Part shown: positions 58,044 through 64,000 of the stretch, one piece after another
Layout of the letters: each line of letters begins with the position of its first letter
Numbering within the stretch: the first letter of the stretch is position 1
Source: Candidatus Aminicenantota bacterium
Lineage (GTDB): Bacteria > Acidobacteriota > Aminicenantia > Aminicenantales > Aminicenantaceae
Assembly: GCA_011772495.1 (NCBI GenBank)
Contig: WVZL01000029.1
Span: 556-64,555, forward strand
Direction: 5' to 3'
DNA: 64,000 nucleotides
Position numbers and translations under genes: made by a program
Notes under the pieces: generated by a model
Databases searched by the model: none
Seen by the model: only the letters and a program-made list of their open reading frames with translations
Told to the model about the DNA's origin: nothing

Positions 58044-60734
58044 TTATTTCCCCAGGCTTTCGGTTTTATCTCCTACATCCCTGTACTCAGAGTTCCATTC
58101 TTTAATCTCATTGTATAAACCCAAGGCTTTCTCATTCTCTTCTAATTCTTCATAAATGGAAGCCAATTCATATTTCAAGGCAAAAAACGGGGCTGAACCT
58201 TCCTCAGCCAGAGCCAAACCTTTCTCAATACATTTGATTCCTTTTTTAAAATCCTTTTTTTGCTTATAGCAATTCGCCATGACATTATAACAGTCCAGAG
58301 CTCTCTTCTCATCATTGGAAGCCAGTTCAAATTCTTCGATAGCTTCATCAAACAAGCTCTGCTCCATAAAAGCAATGCCCAGGTTATAGTGGATCTCATA
58401 ATCTTCTTTATCAACCTTCTCTTCGACTTCTTTCTTGAATTCTGAAACGATCTCAGATAGCTCTCTTTCAAAAGTCCCAGTATCTGCACTCTCCTGATGT
58501 TTGACTACGGCCTGGATGGTGTCCAGCTCATCCCTGGCTTTTTCCTCCATATCATAATAATCAGCCTTCTTCTCTTCTTCTTCTTCTTCAGCAGGAGGAG
58601 CCTCTTCTGCTTCAGCGAAAACCTTTGAGGCCGCAATCTCTTCTACAATCTCTTCTGCCTTCTCCATTTCCCTCGTTTCTAATTCTACCTCTCTGGTTTC
58701 AATCTCTTTGAGCTTCTTGGCGATTTCATCCTCTTCCATTCTGGTCCTAACTTCATCAAGCATAGCAATTTTTTCGTCAATTCTTGGCTCGTCAGAATAC
58801 CTGATCTTCAAGTCATCAAGGATTCGTCTCGCATTCCGGATTAGACCCTGTTCCAAATACAAATCTGCTTTAGCCAGTTTCATCTTGATTATCTCTTTAT
58901 CCTCGCCATCAACTCCCGGAGCCTCGACCCGTACTTCTATCTTCTTTTCCTCTTCTTTTCTCTCTCTCTTTCTCTCCTCCTCAAGCTCTTTCCTCTTTTC
59001 CTCTTCTAGCCTTCTCTTTTCCTCTTCCTCCCTTCTCCTTGCCTCTTCTTCCTCTTCTTTCCTCTTTTTCTCTTCCTCTAGCCTCTTCTCCTCTTCTTCT
59101 GCCCTCTTCTTTTCCTCTTCAAGTTTCCTCTTTTCTTCCTCTTCTGCTTTCCTCTTTTCCTCCTCATCCTTTTTCCTTGCTTCTTCTTCCTCTTCTTTCC
59201 TCTTTTTCTCTTCTTCTAGCTTCCTCTCTTCTTCTTCTTCTTCTTCTGCTGCCTTCTTTTCTTCCTCAAGCTTCCTCTTTTCTTCCTCTTCTGCTTTCCT
59301 CTTTTTCTCTTGCTCTAGCTTCCTCTCTTCTTCTTCTGCTACTGCCTTCTTTTCTTCCTCTTCTGCTTTCCTCTTTTCTTCCTCCTCCTTTTTCTTTGCC
59401 TCTTCTTCCTCTTCTTTCCTCTTTTTCTCTTCCTCTAGCTTCCTTGCCTCTTCCGCCTCTGCTCTCTTTTTTTCTTCTTCTTCTTTTTTCTTCCTTTCTT
59501 CTTCCTTCTCCTTCTCTTCCTCTGCTCTTATTTTCTCTTCCTCCTCCTTCTTCTCAATGATGCCGGGTTCTTGTTGGAGAAGTTTGGCCTGCTCGGCTAA
59601 CTCTTTATCTTTCGGAGCCAGAGCTACCAGTTTCTCCAGAACGGATAACATTTTTCCTTTTAGTTTTCTTTCGCGGTATTCTTCTAGAATAACCCTATAA
59701 ACAGTTTCCAATTTATCTTTCTGATCTTTGGTTTCATAGATATAAGCGAGCTTTTCTAAGGAAGGAAGGTGTACCTGCTTAGAAGCAAGGATCAGACCGA
59801 GAAGACCAATGGCTTTTTCACCTTTGTCTTTCTTGATTAAACCTTCAATCAAAGGCTCGTAGAGTTCATAAGCTTCATCTAATTTATCTTCTTGTATATG
59901 GAGGCGGCCCAATTTTACCCTGGCCTCTACATCCATCTCTCGGAGCTTTAGTATCTGAGAGAATACTTCTTTTGCCTTTTTGAAATTCTGATCTTCAAAA
60001 TAAAGGGCTCCCAATAGATTCAGCAACTTCAGGTTTTCTTGATCTTTTTTTAGAGCACTTTCGAGGAGTGAATAAGCATCTTTCTTCTTGTTCTTCCTTT
60101 TATAAAGCTCAATAAGATTGGTGATAGTCCCGAGATGATCCGCTTTTATCTTATTGGCTTGGAGGAGTATTTTCTCCGCCTCCTTTAACTTGTCATTTTT
60201 GAGCTTGGATTCGGCGACAGCGGTCAACTCCTCGACGGCCTGATCTTCCAAACCCTCTTTATTGTACAGTTCGGCCAGGATCATACGCACTTCGAAGTCT
60301 TCCTTGTCCAGCTTGGCCAGCTTCTCATAGACGGGAATGACTTCTTTTATTTGACCCTTCTTCTCGATATTCTTTGCGACTCTCATATATTCTCTTTTGG
60401 CTTCCGAAAGAAAACCATAGGTTCCGAAAAGGTCAGCCAGTTTGACGGCCAGCTCTACATCTTCTGGATCTAATTTATTTATTTTTTTGTAAATGGCTAT
60501 GGCTTGCGGATATAATCCTTTATCTTCATAATGATTGGCTATCTTCTGGAATTCTTCTCTGGCGTTGTCTCTCTTGCCCAATCTGACATACAAATCCCCG
60601 ATGATGTTCCTGATGTTAAAATCTTGAGCATCACCAACCAGCAACTTTTTGTACTCAGCGACAGCCTCCATGAGTTTGCCAGCTTGGACGTATCTTTCGG
60701 CGATTTCTATGGTTTTGGTCCTGTTGACTGCCAT
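58044..60734 (-). CDS. large TPR protein with Glu/Lys-rich coiled-coil middle
   Basis: 896 residues in three parts. About 1-385: at least nine TPR units (e.g. EFQKIANHYEDKGLYPQAIA, AEYKKLLVGDAQDFNIRNII). About 395-610: almost only E, K, R and A, with a longer repeat of about 40 residues (RKLEEEKKRKEEEEEA ...) recurring three times, expected to be a long single alpha helix or coiled coil. About 615-896: a short helical part, an acidic linker (EEAPPAEEEEEEKKADY) and two or three TPR units at the end. No signal peptide. It begins four bases after rnhB, at the end of the ribosome-biogenesis operon. Likely a scaffold; partners unknown. Confidence 0.85.
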   Translation of the reverse strand: MAVNRTKTIEIAERYVQAGKLMEAVAEYKKLLVGDAQDFNIRNIIGDLYVRLGKRDNAREEFQKIANHYEDKGLYPQAIAIYKKINKLDPEDVELAVKLADLFGTYGFLSEAKREYMRVAKNIEKKGQIKEVIPVYEKLAKLDKEDFEVRMILAELYNKEGLEDQAVEELTAVAESKLKNDKLKEAEKILLQANKIKADHLGTITNLIELYKRKNKKKDAYSLLESALKKDQENLKLLNLLGALYFEDQNFKKAKEVFSQILKLREMDVEARVKLGRLHIQEDKLDEAYELYEPLIEGLIKKDKGEKAIGLLGLILASKQVHLPSLEKLAYIYETKDQKDKLETVYRVILEEYRERKLKGKMLSVLEKLVALAPKDKELAEQAKLLQQEPGIIEKKEEEEKIRAEEEKEKEEERKKKEEEEKKRAEAEEARKLEEEKKRKEEEEEAKKKEEEEKRKAEEEEKKAVAEEEERKLEQEKKRKAEEEEKRKLEEEKKAAEEEEEEERKLEEEKKRKEEEEEARKKDEEEKRKAEEEEKRKLEEEKKRAEEEEKRLEEEKKRKEEEEEARRREEEEKRRLEEEKRKELEEERKRERKEEEKKIEVRVEAPGVDGEDKEIIKMKLAKADLYLEQGLIRNARRILDDLKIRYSDEPRIDEKIAMLDEVRTRMEEDEIAKKLKEIETREVELETREMEKAEEIVEEIAASKVFAEAEEAPPAEEEEEEKKADYYDMEEKARDELDTIQAVVKHQESADTGTFERELSEIVSEFKKEVEEKVDKEDYEIHYNLGIAFMEQSLFDEAIEEFELASNDEKRALDCYNVMANCYKQKKDFKKGIKCIEKGLALAEEGSAPFFALKYELASIYEELEENEKALGLYNEIKEWNSEYRDVGDKTESLGK
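58930..59560. repeat. low-complexity internal repeat in the TPR gene
   Basis: On the plus strand the DNA is almost pure pyrimidine (CTTCTT/CTCTTC words), coding Glu/Lys/Arg on the minus strand. A longer period of about 120 bases is visible, for example the CTTTTTCTCTTCCTCTAG-type segment recurring several times. Such tracts are prone to slippage and length change, and a polypurine transcript of this length is unusual. Confidence 0.8.
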
Positions 60735-60738
60735 GGTT

Positions 60739-61353
60739 CTAATGCTCCAGACTAAAGGAAAATCTATGCAAAGGGGTTGGCCCTCTTTCTTTCAAGGCCC
60801 GATAATGCTCTTCGGTCCCGTAGCCTTTATTCCTCCCAAGAGCATATCCCTCATAAACTCGGTCCAAAAGAACCATCATCTTATCCCGAACAACCTTAGC
60901 CACAATGGAGGCGGCGGCAATGGAAATGCTCTTCCTATCCCCTCCAGGGATGCACATTTGTGGGCAGTTGACGTCTTTTATGCGGAAGCCATCGATAAGG
61001 AGAACGTCAGGTCTTACCGATAAGCTCTTGATAGCTCTTTTCATGGCCTTCAATGAGGCCCAGTATATATTTTCCTGGTCAATCTCAAAATTCGTGGCTA
61101 GACCCACTCCTACATAACGTGCCTCTTTCAGGATAATCCCCGCCAGTCTTTTTCTCTTTTTCGGAGTAAGAACCTTGGAGTCATCTATTTCTCCGATTCC
61201 TTCCGATAAATCCTTATGTATCGTCGACAAGGGCATAACGACGGCAGAAGCAACAACCGGTCCGAAAAGAGCTCCTCTTCCTGCCTCGTCTACCCCGACA
61301 ATCGTACTGTATCCCTCTCTAATAAATCTTTTCTCTATCAAGAAATCAGGCAA
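60739..61353 (-). CDS. rnhB: ribonuclease HII
   Basis: 204 residues. Removes ribonucleotides and RNA primers from DNA. Catalytic residues: Asp and Glu in VGVDEAGRGALFGPV near 20, Asp in LLIDGF near 118 and Asp near 150 (SIVAKVVRDKMM). Length and order are normal. Lies two bases after rplS and four before the TPR gene; rnhB after rplS is a widespread order. Confidence 0.95.
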   Translation of the reverse strand: MPDFLIEKRFIREGYSTIVGVDEAGRGALFGPVVASAVVMPLSTIHKDLSEGIGEIDDSKVLTPKKRKRLAGIILKEARYVGVGLATNFEIDQENIYWASLKAMKRAIKSLSVRPDVLLIDGFRIKDVNCPQMCIPGGDRKSISIAAASIVAKVVRDKMMVLLDRVYEGYALGRNKGYGTEEHYRALKERGPTPLHRFSFSLEH

Positions 61354-61355
61354 TT

Positions 61356-61700
61356 CTAGGACCTTATCTCCTTTAGCCGGGCAGCCTTTCCTTTGAGCTT
61401 CCGAAGGTAATACAATTTGGCTCTTCTGATCTTTCCTCTTCTTACCACTTCAATCTTTTTTATCATCTTGGAATGAAGGGGAAAAACTCTTTCCACTCCT
61501 ATCCCGAACGATACTTTCCGAACAGTGAAGCTCGCACCCATACCGGATCCTCTTTTTGCTATCACATCTCCACGGAAGACCTGAATTCTCTCTTTGTCTC
61601 CTTCCCGAATGATCACCTGGACTTTGACTGTATCTCCTACATTAAAGGAATCCATGTCTTTTCTCAACTGTTTTTCCTCTACCAAATCAACCAGACTCAT
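61356..61700 (-). CDS. rplS: 50S ribosomal protein L19
   Basis: 114 residues, complete. Signature [20 protein letters not shown] near 20 and [20 protein letters not shown] near 43, ending [20 protein letters not shown]. Sits at the 30S-50S interface. Overlaps the end of trmD by 14 bases. Confidence 0.96.
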   Translation of the reverse strand: MSLVDLVEEKQLRKDMDSFNVGDTVKVQVIIREGDKERIQVFRGDVIAKRGSGMGASFTVRKVSFGIGVERVFPLHSKMIKKIEVVRRGKIRRAKLYYLRKLKGKAARLKEIRS

Positions 61701-62430
61701 TGTCTTTTCCTTTCTTTATCTCTTCCAGTATTTTCTTATCCGCCGGACTTAATTTTTTATCCTTGAGCAAGTCAGGCCTTACGGATAATGTCTTTTCCAG
61801 CGACTTTTTTCGTCGCCACAACCTAATTTTATCATGATTTCCAGAAAAAAGAACCCGGGGAACCTTCATTCCTTTGAAATCACGAGGTCGAGTGTACTGA
61901 GGAAAACTCAGCAAACCCTCGACAAAAGAATCATGTCTAACTGACTCCGGTTTTCCTACCACCTGAGGAATAAACCTAGAGACAGCATCAACAACAACCA
62001 CAGCTGCTGGTTCTCCTCCTGTCAGGATATAGTCTCCGATGGAAATCTCTCCAGTGACTAAGTGCTGGATCATTCGTTCATCGACTCCTTCATAGCGTCC
62101 GCAGATAAGGATGAGCTGGGGGTGGTGAGCCAGCTCTTCTGCGAACTGAGAATCAAATTTCTTTCCTTGAGGAGAAAGGAGATAAACCGCTGTCTCCTCC
62201 GATTGTTTAACTTTCTCCACAGCAGCGAAAACGGGCTCCGGCTTGAAAACCATGCCCTCGCCTCCACCATAGGGACGGTCGTCCACCTGCTGGTGCTTAT
62301 CGACAGTAAACTCTCTAAGGTTATGGATATGAATTTCAATGGTACCCTTCTCCAGTGCTTTCTTGATGATTCCCCCTGAAAATGCGCTTTTAAACAATTC
62401 AGGGAGTATGGTGATTATATCAAATCTCAT
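61687..62430 (-). CDS. trmD: tRNA (guanine37-N1)-methyltransferase
   Basis: 247 residues, SPOUT fold. Methylates G37 next to the anticodon to prevent frameshift. Key stretches: [13 protein letters not shown] at the start, [19 protein letters not shown] near 50, [20 protein letters not shown] near 110 and [20 protein letters not shown] near 132 (trefoil-knot SAM site). Overlaps rimM by 11 bases and rplS by 14. Confidence 0.96.
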   Translation of the reverse strand: MRFDIITILPELFKSAFSGGIIKKALEKGTIEIHIHNLREFTVDKHQQVDDRPYGGGEGMVFKPEPVFAAVEKVKQSEETAVYLLSPQGKKFDSQFAEELAHHPQLILICGRYEGVDERMIQHLVTGEISIGDYILTGGEPAAVVVVDAVSRFIPQVVGKPESVRHDSFVEGLLSFPQYTRPRDFKGMKVPRVLFSGNHDKIRLWRRKKSLEKTLSVRPDLLKDKKLSPADKKILEEIKKGKDNESG

Positions 62431-62926
62431 TCAAATCTAAAAGCCCCTCCGGGGGATTGACAAGGATTTCCTTGTTATCCACATCGATCTCAAGACAAAT
62501 AGATTTCGTAAAAGGGATGAGAATTTCCTTCTTCCCCTTTTGTACTACTAACAGCTCATTATTCTCTACGAAGAGGATATCTTTCACCATCCCTACTCTT
62601 TCCTTCTTGGTATTGATGACAGAACTCCCTATGAGCTGAAAAAGGTAATAGTTATTCTCTTCTAAGGGGCGAAGAAATTCCTCAGGAACCAGAATTTCTT
62701 GACCCACCAATTCCCAAGCCTGATCTAAGGTGTCAATCTCCTTCAGCTTGATTAAGAAGCTGTCTTTATAAGGGCAGAGAGTTTCGACTTCAAACTCTTC
62801 TAAGGACCCCTTCTTATGGAGATAAACTCTAGGAAAAAAAGGCTTGAGGTAATGTTCTGAGTAAAGCCTGAGTCTAAGTTCTCCTCTCTTTCCTTTGCTC
62901 TTTACAACTTTTCCGATGCTGACCAA
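62420..62926 (-). CDS. rimM: ribosome maturation factor RimM
   Basis: 168 residues, TTG start one base after the khpA stop. N-terminal RimM domain (IGKVVKSKGKRGELRLRLYS) and C-terminal PRC-barrel (LFQLIGSSVINTKKERVGMV ... near 93). Helps the maturation of the 30S head, binding S19. The classical rpsP-khpA-rimM-trmD-rplS order supports it fully. Confidence 0.93.
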   Translation of the reverse strand: MVSIGKVVKSKGKRGELRLRLYSEHYLKPFFPRVYLHKKGSLEEFEVETLCPYKDSFLIKLKEIDTLDQAWELVGQEILVPEEFLRPLEENNYYLFQLIGSSVINTKKERVGMVKDILFVENNELLVVQKGKKEILIPFTKSICLEIDVDNKEILVNPPEGLLDLNEI

Positions 62927-62927
62927 A

Positions 62928-63164
62928 CTAGTCTTTTTCGATTATCTCGAGATTGAATCTCCTTTTCATCTTCATTCCTGCCGCACCAAGAATAATCCTG
63001 ATAGCTCGAGCAGTTCTTCCCTGTTTGCCGATAACTTTTCCTAGATCTTCCGGAGCGACCTTGAGTTCTAAGATCGTGGTTTGTTCCCCTTCCAACTGGG
63101 AAACTTGAACTTTTTCCGGATTGTCCACTAATGATTTGGCAATCATTTCAACCAGTTCTCTCAC
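62928..63164 (-). CDS. khpA: KH-domain RNA-binding protein KhpA
   Basis: 78 residues, a single type-II KH domain with the GxxG-type loop [16 protein letters not shown] near 42. Small RNA chaperone, often encoded between rpsP and rimM as here; in other bacteria it works with KhpB. 26 bases after rpsP. Confidence 0.94.
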   Translation of the reverse strand: MRELVEMIAKSLVDNPEKVQVSQLEGEQTTILELKVAPEDLGKVIGKQGRTARAIRIILGAAGMKMKRRFNLEIIEKD

Positions 63165-63190
63165 TGTAACCTCCTTTAAGATTGAGAGTG

Positions 63191-63445
63191 TTAATGCGTA
63201 AGTTTCTCTGATTTCGAAACTCTATGTAAAAGAGATTGAACTGTATTAGAGGCCTGTGCTCCACGTTCGAGCCAGAATTTTGCCTTTTCCATATCAATCT
63301 TAATATCCGGTGGTTCCTTTAAAGGATCATAATAACCGAGAATATCTTTGGCTTTGCTTTCTCTAGGCTTTCGAGAGTCGATGACGATTATCCGGTAGAA
63401 AGGTTTTTTCTTTCCTCCGAGTCTCATGAGTCGAATAGAAATCAT
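63191..63445 (-). CDS. rpsP: 30S ribosomal protein S16
   Basis: 84 residues, complete. Signature [20 protein letters not shown] at the N-terminus and [11 protein letters not shown] near 35. First ribosomal gene after ffh; 67 bases separate them. Confidence 0.96.
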   Translation of the reverse strand: MISIRLMRLGGKKKPFYRIIVIDSRKPRESKAKDILGYYDPLKEPPDIKIDMEKAKFWLERGAQASNTVQSLLHRVSKSEKLTH

Positions 63446-63512
63446 TTTTGAATCCTGAAGTTCGAAGATGAAAAGAGATAATAGCTGAATTCTGCTTTTA
63501 AGTCAATAGATT

Positions 63513-64000
63513 TCAGTGAGATAATGGAGGAAGGGAAGATAGAAACTTTTGGAATTGGGATTTTTTCATCAGTTTTTTCATGTCAAAAAATTGTTTCAAC
63601 AATTGATTGACCTCTATGACCGGTCTGCCACTTCCTCTCGCGATTCGCCGGCGGCGGCCGCCATTGATGATCTTAGGATTTTCCCGTTCTTGGGGAGTCA
63701 TCGAGCTTATGATGGCCTCATAATAAACGATTTTCTTGTCGTCTATCTTGGCTTTAGAAAGGCCTTTATAAATCCCCCCCGTAGGAAGTGAATCCAAGAT
63801 TTGGGAAAGTGAGCCCATTTTTTTCATTTGAACAAGTTGCTTCTTAAAATCCTCGAGTGTGAACTCCTGTTTACGCAGCTTGCGGGCGAGCTCCTCCGCC
63901 TCTTCGGCGTCAGCCTCCTTTTCAGCCTTCTCGACTAAACTCAAGATATCTCCCAAACCGAGGATTCGCGAAGCCATTCGATCCGGGTAAAAAATCTCGA
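63513..64000 (-). CDS. ffh: signal recognition particle protein Ffh, C-terminal part (gene runs off the edge)
   Basis: The frame is open up to the window edge (reads E-I-F-Y-P-D-R-M-A-S-R-I-L-G from 63999 down), so this is the 3' part of a gene with its start outside; about 162 residues are visible. F-x-P-D-R-M-A-S-R-I-L-G-x-G-D is the Ffh junction between GTPase and M domain. The M domain follows, with the methionine-containing finger-loop region (QLVQMKKMGSLSQILDSLP) and the SRP-RNA-binding SGRP stretch (ARGSGRPVIEVNQLLKQF near residue 120 of this fragment). Binds 4.5S RNA and signal sequences. Heads the ribosome-biogenesis operon. Confidence 0.96.
   Translation of the reverse strand, partial: EIFYPDRMASRILGLGDILSLVEKAEKEADAEEAEELARKLRKQEFTLEDFKKQLVQMKKMGSLSQILDSLPTGGIYKGLSKAKIDDKKIVYYEAIISSMTPQERENPKIINGGRRRRIARGSGRPVIEVNQLLKQFFDMKKLMKKSQFQKFLSSLPPLSH

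Noticed and set aside
58708-59700. A 330-codon Ser/Phe/Leu-rich frame on the plus strand
   Set aside because: It is the antisense of the Glu/Lys-rich repeat of the TPR gene; composition is fully explained by the polypyrimidine tract.
1-64000. CRISPR arrays, prophage or insertion sequences
   Set aside because: No regularly spaced direct repeats, integrase, transposase or phage structural genes were seen; the repeats present are inverted pairs or short degenerate tandem units.

Overview
The window reads as a piece of the main chromosome of a Gram-negative, probably strictly anaerobic bacterium from a poorly cultured lineage (an Acidobacteriota/Aminicenantes-like affiliation is my guess, not proven). 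Reasons: a lipoprotein secretin and full PilMNOPQ-type set imply an outer membrane; the redox genes are rich in iron-sulfur clusters and of the electron-bifurcating type; peptide-degrading enzymes are prominent; there is no phage, insertion sequence or plasmid gene. Base composition is near 50% G+C by eye, apart from an AT-richer block at about 30.2-37.2 kb.

Layout. 0.5-6.2 kb (minus): minor pilins PilV, PilW, PilX and a PilY1-like tip protein with FG-GAP repeats. 6.6-10.3 kb (plus): a membrane glycosyltransferase and asparagine synthetase. 10.3-11.8 kb (minus): tilS and a tRNA with CAU anticodon. 12.0-19.6 kb (minus): type IV pilus machine, transcribed pilC-pilB-pilM-pilN-pilO-pilP-pilQ from a clear sigma-70 promoter. 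19.7-24.3 kb (plus): a small secreted protein and a PilS/PilR-like two-component pair. 24.6-27.3 kb (minus): an M1-type metallopeptidase behind a near-consensus sigma-54 promoter. 27.5-30.2 kb: glnA diverging from an Lrp/AsnC regulator, then speD.

30.5-39.7 kb (plus) is the most unusual part: a seven-gene redox locus. It holds NuoE/HydC-like, a NuoF/HydB-like protein fused to a GltD/NfnB-like flavoprotein, a second NuoE/HydC, a second NuoF/HydB with two extra [4Fe-4S] sites, two colinear HydA/NuoG N-terminal-like ferredoxins without any hydrogenase domain, and a GltB-like FMN-barrel protein without a glutaminase domain. I interpret it as a flavin-based electron-bifurcating or confurcating complex related to Sporomusa-type Nfn and HydABC, perhaps tied to glutamate synthesis because glnA and an Lrp regulator are adjacent.

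39.9-49.5 kb (plus): housekeeping genes (site-2 protease, trpS, scpA, scpB, ispH, rpsA, HU, HIT protein, acyl-CoA dehydrogenase, PpiD-like foldase). 49.6-55.9 kb: M14 carboxypeptidase, a PlsC-like acyltransferase, isoaspartyl dipeptidase and an NhaC-type antiporter. 55.9-57.7 kb (minus): a sigma-54 activator with a small zinc-ribbon-like partner. 58.0-64.0 kb (minus): the classical ffh-rpsP-khpA-rimM-trmD-rplS-rnhB operon ending in a large TPR/coiled-coil gene; ffh runs off the window.

Four REPIN-like inverted repeats of two families and two degenerate tandem repeats lie in the intergenic spaces. Several genes with good sigma-70 promoters have short leaders without a Shine-Dalgarno sequence.
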